Below are positions 15,004 through 22,229 of a stretch of DNA of 64,000 nt, one piece after another (the first letter of the stretch is position 1; every line of letters starts with the position of its first letter). Made by a program: the position numbers and the translations under genes. Location: the NCBI RefSeq assembly GCF_003287935.1, contig NZ_CP030287.1, positions 3,996,267 through 4,060,266 of the forward strand. Direction: 5' to 3'. The notes below the pieces were generated by a model that made no database searches, was not told the origin of the DNA, and saw only the letters and a list, made by a program, of their open reading frames with translations. Source of the stretch: Streptomyces sp. ICC1 (GTDB taxonomy: Bacteria; Actinomycetota; Actinomycetes; Streptomycetales; Streptomycetaceae).

Positions 15004-15633
15004 TCAACTAGCTGTAGAAGGTGAGGTCAGAACGCTGCCACTTATCGCCCGGCCGGCGAACTCCCACCGCGACACCGTGAGCATGTGCGGCCACTTCGTC
15101 GCGGCCGCCCGATGGGCGACCGCGACCGCAGAGACGGCGTCGGCGAACATCGAAGGCGTCACTTCCGGCATCACCGGGTCGTCCGCGAGCGCGACCAGAG
15201 CGATGGTGAAGTGCCGGCGCACGTCCTCGGCTCGCCTGGCGAACGCCCGCAGCCAGCCACGGACCGTGCCCTCGGCCAGGCCCAGACGGACGGCGACTTG
15301 GCGGTGCCCCATGCCCAACGCGGCTATCTCCAGACCCGCCCCGATGACCTCGGCCGCATCCGCCCGCCGCGGCCAAAACGCCTCCGCCAGCAGCACGTGG
15401 GTAACCTTGCAGGCTGAGCAGCGCGTACGGCGCGGCAGCAGAAACAACCGGGCTCCCAGATCACCCCGGATCGACCGCGGCCGGCCATGACCCCACGGCG
15501 CCAAAACCGCCTCACACGCCGGACAAATCAGTCGACCCTGCCGAAGCTGACGCTCCACCAACAGCCCGTCCGAGTCGACAACCAGCACCGACACCTCCAC
15601 CTGACCTGCAACGATCAGCCGGAATCTCTCCAA
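15004..15633 (-). CDS. DUF6431 protein of the transposon
   Basis: 209 residues if TTG 15633 is used; GTG 15594, with GGAGG just before it, is a more likely start. Motifs: SVLVVDSDGLLVE, a zinc ribbon CPAC...CSAC (ICPACEAVLAPWGHGR, RCSACKVTHVLL), then a helix-turn-helix (GHRQVAVRLGLAEGTVRGWLRAFARR). This matches the DUF6431 family, which accompanies DDE transposase/ATPase pairs of this kind in actinobacteria and probably binds DNA. It is the first gene of the operon, 97 bp upstream of the transposase. Confidence 0.75.
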   Translation of the reverse strand: MERFRLIVAGQVEVSVLVVDSDGLLVERQLRQGRLICPACEAVLAPWGHGRPRSIRGDLGARLFLLPRRTRCSACKVTHVLLAEAFWPRRADAAEVIGAGLEIAALGMGHRQVAVRLGLAEGTVRGWLRAFARRAEDVRRHFTIALVALADDPVMPEVTPSMFADAVSAVAVAHRAAATKWPHMLTVSRWEFAGRAISGSVLTSPSTAS

Positions 15634-15708
15634 ACAGGTGGGTGATCATGCCCGGATCAACCGGTCAAGTCGCCTAGGGCCTGTCTCTCAGATCGAACTC
15701 GGCCGATT

Positions 15709-16062
15709 TCAGGTCGCTGTGGGCAGGCCATTTGCCCAGCAGATCTCCAAGGGCCGCGGGTCCGTGCACTGCGCCGAGGTGAGGGGGAAGGCTCCCCGCC
15801 TAATGGGGCGGCCGCAGCAATCGCAGAGCAGCGTGGTGCGGGCGCCTACGTCCTCAAGGGTCCGAGCCGCCTCGACAGCGGCTTCGAACCAGCCGGCTGC
15901 CTCGACCTCTACGGGTGCGTCGGCAAGCAGAAGCTTGCTGTTCCACAGGCTGAGGCCGGTGATCGTCCGTATCGCACGGACTGCCTCCATTTTCCGGTCT
16001 CCTGCTTCTGTCAGCAGCACACGGAATCCTGGCTCTTCCACACACCCTCCCCGGCCGTCCAC
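15709..16062 (-). CDS. Ribosomal L7/L12 C-terminal-domain-like protein with a CxxC motif
   Basis: 117 residues from GTG 16062 (GTG 16041 is an alternative). Residues ~12-80 read FRVLLTEAGDRKMEAVRAIR, ITGLSLWNSKLLLADAPVEV and LEDVGARTTLL, which follow the alpha/beta pattern of the L7/L12 C-terminal domain (factor-binding site of the ribosomal stalk). The tail adds CDCCGRPIRRGAFP, a CxxC pair. The dimerising N-terminal domain of true L7/L12 is missing, so it is not the ribosomal protein. Similar standalone domains occur in Streptomyces accessory regions; role unknown. Confidence 0.65.
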   Translation of the reverse strand: MDGRGGCVEEPGFRVLLTEAGDRKMEAVRAIRTITGLSLWNSKLLLADAPVEVEAAGWFEAAVEAARTLEDVGARTTLLCDCCGRPIRRGAFPLTSAQCTDPRPLEICWANGLPTAT

Positions 16063-16134
16063 GAGCTGTGCGGCAAGTGAACCATCATGGCAACTGGTGA
16101 GTGCCGTGGGCGGGTGGACGATAGGCGCAGCGGG

Positions 16135-16203
16135 CTATCGCCGGACCCGGATCAGGATGGCGGCGAGGTGGAGGGCGGCCTGGTAGGCGATGGCGCTTCG
16201 TGT
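16135..16203 (-). pseudogene. C-terminal remnant of an IS5-type transposase
   Basis: The minus strand encodes RSAIAYQAALHLAAILIRVRR and a stop at 16135-16137, the typical end of an IS5-family transposase. Only about 22 codons survive. The upstream end runs into an inverted copy of itself. Confidence 0.6.
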
Positions 16204-16233
16204 TCACCGTGTCGTCGCACACGAAGCGCCATC
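16189..16233. repeat. 15-bp inverted duplication at the IS remnant edge
   Basis: GATGGCGCTTCGTGT (16189-16203) is repeated as its exact complement at 16219-16233 with a 15-bp spacer. The first arm belongs to the transposase tail; the second marks where that homology ends, as at the 2378-2427 palindrome. Confidence 0.8.
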
Positions 16234-16380
16234 AGACTGCCCGTCGAGATCAACGTTCGTGTTCACCAGCAACGTCGCGAGCCGTCACGTACGTGCTCAC
16301 GTTGAGAGTCGCTCAACAGGGGGTGCCCCTATCACTTTGGTCAAGGTGGATGGGTGTTGCTTCGGGGCGTCTGGAACGAT

Positions 16381-16623
16381 GTGACCGTGGATGCTGATGA
16401 TCAGGCGGTGGCAGTGGGCGGGAACGGACCGGAGTGGACGGGCGGGCTGAGCCAGCGTCTGCGTTGCTGCGTCTGTGGCGGGTCTACTGATGGCTCCGAG
16501 GATTACGTGCTCGTTGAGCTGACGGCACAGTTCTCTGGCGCTCGCCAATGGCTGGGTGCGCATGCGGAGCACCTGAACTCCGTTCTTGGAGAAGGGTTCT
16601 CCGTGGAGGTCCACTTGATGTAG
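16381..16623 (+). CDS. Small hypothetical protein with CCxC motif
   Basis: 80 residues from GTG 16381 (GTG 16387 also possible). Acidic start (VDADDQAVAVGG), then LRCCVCGGSTDGSEDYVLVELTA, in which a single CCVC cluster precedes two beta strands, and a C-terminal helix (ARQWLGAHAEHLNSVLGEGF). The type is common in Streptomyces as an uncharacterised small protein. No partner gene is evident. Confidence 0.5.
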   Translation: MTVDADDQAVAVGGNGPEWTGGLSQRLRCCVCGGSTDGSEDYVLVELTAQFSGARQWLGAHAEHLNSVLGEGFSVEVHLM

Positions 16624-16734
16624 TGGTTCCGCTCGCAGACGGGATTGTTGCCTTCAGCTGGCGCCCGGCGTCTGGGGTTCGTAGAAGGTCCCATCGCGGA
16701 GCATCGCGAAGAGGACGTCGGCCCCTCCCGCACC

Positions 16735-16953
16735 GTGAACAAGGAACGCGCGCGGTCCGGAGAGAGCAAGACGGCCAGCCGCAGCTCCACACAGGGCAAG
16801 TCGGCATCGCAGCGCGGAGGCGAGAAGTCCCACGGGGGCGGCGGCTCTTCCGAGCGCACCAAGGAGGACCTCTACCAGGAGGCGAAGAAGCGCGGCATCG
16901 AAGGCCGCTCGTCCATGACGAAGCAGCAGCTCAAAAGCGCCCTCGGCCACTGA
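16735..16953 (+). CDS. Small basic protein with a Rho-N/SAP-like C-terminus
   Basis: 72 residues from GTG 16735. The first 40 are Ser/Lys/Gly-rich and disordered (ESKTASRSSTQGKSASQRGG). The last 30 (KEDLYQEAKKRGIEGRSSMTKQQLKSALGH) match the helix-turn-helix pattern of Rho N-terminal/SAP-like motifs that bind nucleic acid; many Streptomyces proteins of this form are annotated as plasmid-stabilisation proteins. A longer frame from 16645 exists but has weak codon bias. Confidence 0.6.
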   Translation: MNKERARSGESKTASRSSTQGKSASQRGGEKSHGGGGSSERTKEDLYQEAKKRGIEGRSSMTKQQLKSALGH

Positions 16954-17302
16954 CCTCGCACCCGGCCGGCTTCATGCGGCAAGCGGGTGTGGGTGTCGGC
17001 GCCTTCCGAGGGTGCGCCACTGCCCCACAAACAGAGCCCGGCCGAGACCGTGACCACCCTGCCGGGCTCTCTCACGCCTCCTCGGCCTGGCAGGAACCGA
17101 GGGCGCGTCCCGGTCAGACCCACTCGCCCCCCGCGCTGTGCATCCGGTGCGCCTCCCGAAGGGGGCGTGCGTCCATCACCTCCAGGGCATGCCGGTCAGG
17201 CACCGGGAAGGAAGAGACAGAGCAGGTGACCGTGCGGGTCATCGTAGGACGCGTACACCCTGTTGAGGCTGGTGCTCCTCCACCGTCGCACCCAGAGCGC
17301 GC
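16954..17302. other. Gene-free stretch
   Basis: About 350 bp with no supportable gene, repeat or hairpin. It leads into a response-regulator fragment and looks like decayed sequence. Confidence 0.4.
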
Positions 17303-17458
17303 CTGTCCAACGACGAGATCGCAGACCGCATGGTGATCAGCCCACTGACCGCGAAAACCCACGTCAACCGGGCCATGACCAAACTCCGCGCCCGCGATCG
17401 CGCCCAGCTCGTGATCCTCGCCTACGAATCCGGCCTGGTAACCCCACGCAACTCCTGA
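17303..17458 (+). pseudogene. C-terminal LuxR-type HTH remnant of a response regulator
   Basis: The frame CTG 17303 to TGA 17458 reads LSNDEIADRMVISPLTAKTHVNRAMTKL (given here in part), then RARDRAQLVILAYESGLV. This is the GerE/LuxR-type helix-turn-helix that ends NarL-family response regulators. The receiver domain and the first HTH residues are missing and no start codon is available, so only a relic remains. Confidence 0.7.
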
Positions 17459-17518
17459 CACCGAGCCTGGTCGGCGGAGGCCGAGCCGTGCGGCCGGATC
17501 GGATCGTACGATGACCGC

Positions 17519-17929
17519 ATGACCAGCACGTTGCAGCCGTCGAGCCGTCGCCTTGCCGGGCGTGGCTTCGTGCCGCTGGTGCTGGCGGTGCTGGCCGGTG
17601 TGCTGGCGATGCACGGCCTGGGGCCGGGACCTGCGCCCACGAAGGCATCGGCAACTGCCGATGGCCACGTCATGGCAATGGTCCACGACGATGCCGCCCA
17701 GCAGGTGGCTGGTGACTGCTCGCACACTGACGGTGGAATGGGCCACGCGGAGCACGCGGATGCCACGTGTGCGGCGGCCGCTGTCGGCGCCGCGTACGCG
17801 CCTCCCGTCCTCGCCGCGGCTCTCGATACCGGGCCCGCACCGGTGGTACTGACCGGCAGTGCGGCCGGGACCCCGGAGAGCGGGCGTGCGCCGCCCGATC
17901 TCGCTGATCTGCAACTCCTGCGGATATAG
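17519..17929 (+). CDS. DUF6153 family protein, probably secreted
   Basis: 136 residues from ATG 17519. A basic start and a hydrophobic segment (FVPLVLAVLAGVLAMHGLG) look like a signal peptide or anchor. The mature part is His/Asp/Cys-rich (GDCSHTDGGMGHAEHADATC) and ends with the family signature RAPPDLADLQLLRI. DUF6153 genes in Streptomyces sit beside copper-handling genes; here DUF305 follows 122 bp downstream. The His/Cys motif suggests extracytoplasmic metal binding, by inference. Confidence 0.75.
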   Translation: MTSTLQPSSRRLAGRGFVPLVLAVLAGVLAMHGLGPGPAPTKASATADGHVMAMVHDDAAQQVAGDCSHTDGGMGHAEHADATCAAAAVGAAYAPPVLAAALDTGPAPVVLTGSAAGTPESGRAPPDLADLQLLRI

Positions 17930-18051
17930 GACCGCCCGTACGGCACCCCCTTGTCCCGGCTTGGCCGGCGGGGGGATGCCGCGCTCCGGCACGTCCTCGT
18001 TCCGTATCGGCGCCTGCCCGCTCGGGCGGCGCATCAAGGAGTCGCACCACC

Positions 18052-18678
18052 GTGAACAAGAACCTCATCCGCCGGACCGCCCTCGTCGCCGTCGCGGGCG
18101 CCGCCTCCCTCGTGCTCGCCGCGTGCGGATCGAGCAACGACACCTCCGCCGGGCACAACGGCCACAGCCCGTCGCCCTCGGCCTCCCCGTCCGCTCCGAC
18201 CTCCCAGGGCCAGCACAAGGCGGCCGACGTCGCGTTCGCCAAGGGGATGATCCCCCACCACCGCCAGGCCGTGGAGATGGCCGACCTCGCGCCCACCCGG
18301 GCCGAGTCCGCCGAGGTCAAGAAGCTCGCCGACGAGATCAAGAAGGCCCAGGACCCGGAGATCAAGACCCTCTCCGGCTGGCTGACCTCCTGGGGTGAGC
18401 AGGTTCCCGCCGACGGCGCCATGGACCACTCCGCGCACGGCGCCGACGGCGGAATGATGACGCCCGAGGAGATGGACAACCTGCAGAAGGCGTCCGGCAA
18501 GGCGTTCGACACCGCCTTCATGCAGCTCATGATCAAGCACCACGAGGGCGCGGTGGCGATGGCCAAGACGGAGAAGGCCGACGGTTCCTTCCCCGAGGCC
18601 AAGACGATGGCGGACGCCATCATCACCTCGCAGACCGCCGAGATCACCAGGATGAACGACCTGCTCGGCAAGAACTGA
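18052..18678 (+). CDS. DUF305 lipoprotein, putative copper-binding
   Basis: 208 residues from GTG 18052. Lipobox LVLAAC at about residue 20-25 after a basic/hydrophobic signal, then a Ser/Pro/Thr-rich spacer. The DUF305 domain has its paired motifs FAKGMIPHHRQAVEMA and FMQLMIKHHEGAVAMA, each with the conserved HH and Met used for metal coordination, plus a Met/His-rich middle (MDHSAHGADGGMM). DUF305 proteins such as cyanobacterial CopM bind copper outside the cytoplasm. A terminator follows. Confidence 0.9.
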   Translation: MNKNLIRRTALVAVAGAASLVLAACGSSNDTSAGHNGHSPSPSASPSAPTSQGQHKAADVAFAKGMIPHHRQAVEMADLAPTRAESAEVKKLADEIKKAQDPEIKTLSGWLTSWGEQVPADGAMDHSAHGADGGMMTPEEMDNLQKASGKAFDTAFMQLMIKHHEGAVAMAKTEKADGSFPEAKTMADAIITSQTAEITRMNDLLGKN

Positions 18679-18685
18679 CCCACCC

Positions 18686-18737
18686 GGGCGGAGGGATGTG
18701 CCGGGGCCGTACGGGCCCGCACACCCCTCCGCCCTTT
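18686..18737 (+). terminator. Terminator after the DUF305 gene
   Basis: Long stem: GGGCGGAGGG-TGTGC region (18686-18701) pairs with GCACACCCCTCCGCCC (18719-18734), followed by TTT. It lies 8 bp after the stop and separates DUF305 from the CsoR-type operator downstream. Confidence 0.75.
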
Positions 18738-18757
18738 GCTGGGTTCAACACCGCGGA

Positions 18758-18774
18758 ATACCCTGGGGGGGTAT
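18758..18774 (+). promoter_or_regulatory. CsoR-type copper operator
   Basis: ATACCCTGGGGGGGTAT: ATACCC and GGGTAT arms around a G-tract, the form bound by CsoR copper-sensing repressors of actinobacteria. It lies about 53 bp upstream of the DUF4396 start. Cu(I) binding to CsoR would release the site. No csoR gene is in the window, so the regulator would act from elsewhere. Confidence 0.75.
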
Positions 18775-18826
18775 ATGGTTGTGGTGTGGGTCCGCGGGAG
18801 CGGGGTCACACTTGACGGGATTGGGG

Positions 18827-19357
18827 ATGACGGTCATGGACCACAGCGCACACCACACCGGCACCGCTCACGACCACAGCGCGCACCAGGTGCACGCGGA
18901 TCATGCCGGGCAGCAGATGGGCGGGGTGACCTGGGGGGCCGCCGTGAAGGCGACGCTGCACTGCCTGACCGGATGTGCGATCGGCGAGATCCTCGGCATG
19001 GTCATCGGTACCGCCCTGATGTGGGGCAACGTCCAGACGATGATCCTGGCGATCACGCTGGCGTTCGTCTTCGGCTACTCCTTCACGCTGTTCGCGGTCC
19101 GCCGGGCCGGCCTGGACTGGAAGAGCGCGATCAAGGTGGCGCTGGCCGCGGACACCGTCTCGATCGCGGTGATGGAACTCGTCGACAACGGCATCATCGC
19201 CCTGACGCCCGGGGCGATGGACGCCCACCTGTCGGACGCGCTGTTCTGGACGGCGCTGATGGGCGGTTTCGCCGTGGCCTTCGTGATCACGACGCCGGTG
19301 AACAAGTGGATGATCGGCCGCGGCAAGGGTCACGCCGTCGTCCACGCCTACCACTGA
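18827..19357 (+). CDS. DUF4396 membrane protein, copper-regulated (predicted)
   Basis: 176 residues from ATG 18827 (ATG 18836 also possible). The first 35 residues are His-rich (MDHSAHHTGTAHDHSAHQVHADHAG). Four hydrophobic helices follow: ATLHCLTGCAIGEILGMVIG, MILAITLAFVFGYSFTLF, IKVALAADTVSIAVMELV and LFWTALMGGFAVAFVI. The CLTGCAIGEILGM and DTVSIAVMELVDN motifs are typical of DUF4396. Location downstream of a CsoR-type operator plus the His-rich tail argues for copper or related metal handling in the membrane. Confidence 0.88.
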   Translation: MTVMDHSAHHTGTAHDHSAHQVHADHAGQQMGGVTWGAAVKATLHCLTGCAIGEILGMVIGTALMWGNVQTMILAITLAFVFGYSFTLFAVRRAGLDWKSAIKVALAADTVSIAVMELVDNGIIALTPGAMDAHLSDALFWTALMGGFAVAFVITTPVNKWMIGRGKGHAVVHAYH

Positions 19358-19453
19358 CCGCAGTCCCACATCAGGAACGAGGCTGGCCACATCGCGAAGG
19401 TGCGGCCGGCCGCGTTCGCGCGGAGGGCGCCGAACTTGGCCCGGCTGAACGGT

Positions 19454-19915
19454 TCAGCGCGGCGGAGAGTTCTGCTCGCACCGGCGGCGGCGTCCGTGGC
19501 GCGTCACTCCACGCGGCTTGAACACCGACAGGGTGACCGCCGTGAGCAGCACCAGCAGGGCGGCGGCCGCGTCCGCGAGGTGGCCGACGGGCTGCATGTG
19601 GACCAGCAGCAGCACGGTCGCGGCCACGGTGATCAGCAGTTTCGTGATCACCCAGTAGTGCCGCAGCAGCCCCCACACGGTGCCGAGCGACTGCACCAGG
19701 CCGGTCAGCAGGCAGGCGACGCTGAACGGGACGATCACATACCAGCCCAGCACGTCCATGGCCAGATAGGCGCCCCGCACCGTCTGAGGCGCGCTGCTGG
19801 TGAGGCCGGCGACGGCGAGGGCGAGGAACGCTGCGACCGCGCCCAGCCAGCCGACCGAGGAGGTGACATGGAGCGTGAGGGTCAGCTTGCGCAGCCGCGG
19901 CGGGAACTGGGTCAC
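19454..19915 (-). CDS. DUF2269-like four-helix membrane protein
   Basis: 153 residues from GTG 19915, overlapping the stop of the 48-aa gene upstream (GTGA). Helices: LTLHVTSSVGWLGAVAAFLALAV, YVIVPFSVACLLTGLVQSL, YWVITKLLITVAATVLLLVHM and AAAALLVLLTAVTLSVF. His in the first helix and HYWVITK/HM in the third recall heme- or copper-linked DUF2269-type membrane proteins. Ends with a basic tail. It forms a two-gene operon under the TetR regulator next door. Confidence 0.7.
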   Translation of the reverse strand: MTQFPPRLRKLTLTLHVTSSVGWLGAVAAFLALAVAGLTSSAPQTVRGAYLAMDVLGWYVIVPFSVACLLTGLVQSLGTVWGLLRHYWVITKLLITVAATVLLLVHMQPVGHLADAAAALLVLLTAVTLSVFKPRGVTRHGRRRRCEQNSPPR

Positions 19916-20058
19916 GGCGCGTGGCCCGCCATGCCGCCGCCGGCCAGGTGCACGATCACGAACACCACGACCAGCACGACGGCGATCGCGGCGGAGACCT
20001 TCACCCAGCGCGGCGCGCCCTCGCCGTCGTCATCGTGACGGTCCGGTGAGCCTGCCAC
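19912..20058 (-). CDS. 48-aa single-pass membrane protein
   Basis: GTG 20058 is preceded by GGAGG at three to seven bases (GGGAGGTGTC). The product has an acidic start (DRHDDDGEGAPRW), one transmembrane helix (KVSAAIAVVLVVVFVIVHLAGG) and a short GMAGHAP tail. Its TGA overlaps the GTG of the four-helix membrane protein, so the pair are coupled. First gene of the TetR-controlled operon. Confidence 0.7.
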   Translation of the reverse strand: MAGSPDRHDDDGEGAPRWVKVSAAIAVVLVVVFVIVHLAGGGMAGHAP

Positions 20059-20076
20059 GACACCTCCCGTTTTTTC

Positions 20077-20091
20077 GAGACACTCTGTCTC
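20077..20091. promoter_or_regulatory. Probable TetR operator in the divergent promoter region
   Basis: GAGACACTCTGTCTC is a palindrome of 6-bp arms around CTC. It lies between the start of the minus-strand membrane operon (20058) and the TetR gene (20139), the usual site for autoregulation and control of the divergent operon. Confidence 0.65.
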
Positions 20092-20138
20092 TATCTGAAA
20101 CCGAGTGTATGCCCTGTGGACGTCCGTATCCTGGGTGG

Positions 20139-20708
20139 GTGCCGAAGCTGTGGAACGAGACGATCGACGCGCACCGCGCCGCCGTGCGCGAGGCGATCCT
20201 GGACACCACCGCGAAGCTGGTGGCCCAGGGCGGCCTGCGGTCGGTGACCATGTCCCAGATCGCCGAGCAGACCGGGATCGGGCGGGCCACGCTCTACAAG
20301 TACTTCTCCGACGTCGAAGCGGTCCTGTCGGGCTGGCATGAGCGCCAGGTCGCCGCCCACTTCCAGCAGCTCGCGGGCATCCGCGACCAGGACGGCACGG
20401 CCGTGGAGCGCCTGAGGGCGGTGCTGGAGGCGTACGCGGGCATCGCCCGGCAGCGGCACGGCGGCGAACTCGCCGCCCTCCTGCACCAGGGCGAGCAGGT
20501 CACCCACGCCGAGCGGCACCTGCACGGCATGCTCCAGCACCTCCTCGCCGAAGCAGCCGAAGCCGGCGACCTGCGCTCCGACATCCCACCCGCCGAGCTC
20601 GCCCAGTACTGCCTCCACGCCCTGACCGCTGCGGCCGCCCTCACCTCGGAGGCCGCGGTGACCCGTCTGGTCGCCGTCACCCTCGACGGCCTGCGCCCGG
20701 TTCCCTGA
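20139..20708 (+). CDS. TetR-family repressor
   Basis: 189 residues from GTG 20139 (VPKLWNETIDAHRAAV), a start common in Streptomyces TetR proteins; ATG 20109 is an alternative. HTH at ~25-60: QGGLRSVTMSQIAEQTGIG and RATLYKYFSDVEAVL. The C-terminal ligand domain is helical (RLRAVLEAYAGIARQ, LAALLHQGEQVTH, AQYCLHALTAAAAL) with several His residues. Divergent from the small membrane operon, with a palindrome between them, so it probably represses that operon. Ligand unknown; neighbours suggest a metal-related or membrane-stress signal. Confidence 0.88.
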   Translation: MPKLWNETIDAHRAAVREAILDTTAKLVAQGGLRSVTMSQIAEQTGIGRATLYKYFSDVEAVLSGWHERQVAAHFQQLAGIRDQDGTAVERLRAVLEAYAGIARQRHGGELAALLHQGEQVTHAERHLHGMLQHLLAEAAEAGDLRSDIPPAELAQYCLHALTAAAALTSEAAVTRLVAVTLDGLRPVP

Positions 20709-20788
20709 ACCCACCCGGACCACCACTTCGTGTGATCAACAACGGGGCCACTGGACAGCGCCTACCGGACGCCGGATAGGGTCACGGC

Positions 20789-21229
20789 GTGATCACGGCC
20801 CGCCCTGCGCTCAGCACCACGCGGACCCGCCACCAGGCGGGCCCGCTGCGACTGCTGTGGCTGACCGCACTGCTGTTTGCATTCCTCTACACCCACGCTG
20901 CCGGAGCCGACAGCGCCTCCGCGCACGTCACCGGCGGCGCCGTCCCGGTGTCCCACCTGGCGCTCGCCGACACCGGCGGCGCACATGACCACGATGCCCA
21001 GCAGTACGACCGCCGTGACGACGCCGGCGGAGGCGGCGGCCACTCGCACCCAGCGGAAGCGTGCGCCTCCGGCCATCCGAAGCAGAGCTGCGACCTCCCG
21101 CACCCGACCGCCATCGCCGTGCGGACTCCCTTCTCCGCCGCGACGGCGCCGCAACCCTGGACCCAGCCCCCGCCCTGCGGCCTTCCTCCCCTGCACAGTT
21201 CCCTCAGTTCAGTGGTGCAGCAGGTATAG
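20789..21229 (+). CDS. His/Cys-rich exported protein of the copper module
   Basis: 146 residues from GTG 20789. A basic N-terminus and hydrophobic stretch (LRLLWLTALLFAFLYTHAAGADSASA) look like an uncleaved or cleavable signal. The rest has GGAHDHDAQQYD, GGGHSHPAEACASGHPKQSCD and a Pro-rich tail. Similar in plan to the DUF6153 protein at 17519 and placed the same way before a membrane protein. Likely an extracytoplasmic metal-binding protein; no enzymatic motif. Confidence 0.6.
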   Translation: MITARPALSTTRTRHQAGPLRLLWLTALLFAFLYTHAAGADSASAHVTGGAVPVSHLALADTGGAHDHDAQQYDRRDDAGGGGGHSHPAEACASGHPKQSCDLPHPTAIAVRTPFSAATAPQPWTQPPPCGLPPLHSSLSSVVQQV

Positions 21230-21336
21230 ATCCGGGCTTTTGTCCCGATCCGTCCTGACTCTCATCGCCGATCCCGGACCGATGCCACTGCGGCACGCCG
21301 GGTGATGAGCCACGTACGCACCCAAGGAACTAACCC

Positions 21337-22059
21337 ATGACCTCCGCCCAACTCCTCGACGCCCACACCCCGCCGACCCCCGGCCTGCCCGCTGCAGGGC
21401 GAGCTGCCCGGCGCAAGGCCCAGTCCTCCCGCAAGCGTTCGCTGGCCGCCCGCTATCTCGGCTACGTCGGCTACTTCGTCGGCGCTGGCCTCATCAGCGG
21501 CGCCGTCGTTCACCACCCCTTCGACCCCGACCGCTACACCCGCATCGCCACCTACGGCGCGCTCGTCTTCCTCGCCGCGACCGTCCTCAACGAGTTCCTC
21601 CTCACCCGCGAACGACCCGGCCTGCCGCGCATGCTCATCGTGATCGGCTCCTCGCTGCTGCTGTCCTTCGGCATAGGCATGCTCAGCGGCGGACTCCAGC
21701 ACTTCGACGACTTCCCCATCCGCGGCGCCGTCCTCGTCCCCGCCGGCATCGTCGTCTCCTTCATCGCCTACGTCATCAAGGACGCCGACACCCCCACCCG
21801 CCGCATCTTCAGCGTTCTGGGCCTGACCGTTGTCGCAGTCGCGGCCCTCGCCTTCTTCGGCCTGCGTGAAGTCGCGGCATCGATGGAGTCCACGCCCGGG
21901 GGCGGTCACAGTCACGGCACCGGCGAAGAACCCGCCGCAGACGACCACACCCCGACCACTACCTCCTCCCCGGCCACCACCCCCGTACCGGGCATCTCGG
22001 GAATGCCCAACCCCGCCTCCACGTCCCCGGCCCACAACGACGGACACGCCGACCACTGA
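21337..22059 (+). CDS. Multi-helix membrane protein with His-rich C-terminal tail
   Basis: 240 residues from ATG 21337. After a basic segment (RAARRKAQSSRKRS) there are six hydrophobic helices between about residues 42 and 175 (LGYVGYFVGAGLISGAVV, IATYGALVFLAATVLNEFLL, LIVIGSSLLLSFGIGML, AVLVPAGIVVSFIAYVI, VLGLTVVAVAALAFFGL). The tail (GGGHSHGTGEEPAADDHTP...HNDGHADH) is His/Asp-rich and Thr/Pro-rich. I do not recognise the family; the tail and neighbours suggest metal binding outside the membrane. Confidence 0.7.
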   Translation: MTSAQLLDAHTPPTPGLPAAGRAARRKAQSSRKRSLAARYLGYVGYFVGAGLISGAVVHHPFDPDRYTRIATYGALVFLAATVLNEFLLTRERPGLPRMLIVIGSSLLLSFGIGMLSGGLQHFDDFPIRGAVLVPAGIVVSFIAYVIKDADTPTRRIFSVLGLTVVAVAALAFFGLREVAASMESTPGGGHSHGTGEEPAADDHTPTTTSSPATTPVPGISGMPNPASTSPAHNDGHADH

Positions 22060-22229
22060 CCGACCAGAGTCTTCCTTTGGAGAGCTGTCCGTATCGCGTC
22101 CCCGCTGGCCACCAACGGGGACGAGCAGATCATCGAAGCGATCTCTACGGCCCGGTACAGCGCCACCGTGGCCGGCTGCCCCCGTCTGCCGGCCCAGCCC
22201 AACGCGGGCCGCCCACACAGGGCAGGCGC

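Larger units (their letters stand above)
12606..15636 (-). mobile_element. Three-gene transposon: DUF6431, DDE transposase, TniB/ExeA-like ATPase
   Basis: The block contains an operon read right to left plus a terminator. Boundaries are approximate: the left edge is where the interrupted regulator loses homology (about 12605), the right edge is just upstream of the DUF6431 gene. TGTT at 12606 and its inverted counterpart at 15636 could be the ends, but I found no target duplication. A 14-bp inverted pair (12641-12654 and 15575-15588) lies 35-50 bp inside each edge and may be transposase-binding sites. Confidence 0.6.

Noticed and set aside
15650..15700. CTAG followed by GGGCCTGTCTCTC as another solo IS end
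   Set aside because: No matching partner end or IS was found in the window, so the resemblance is not supported.
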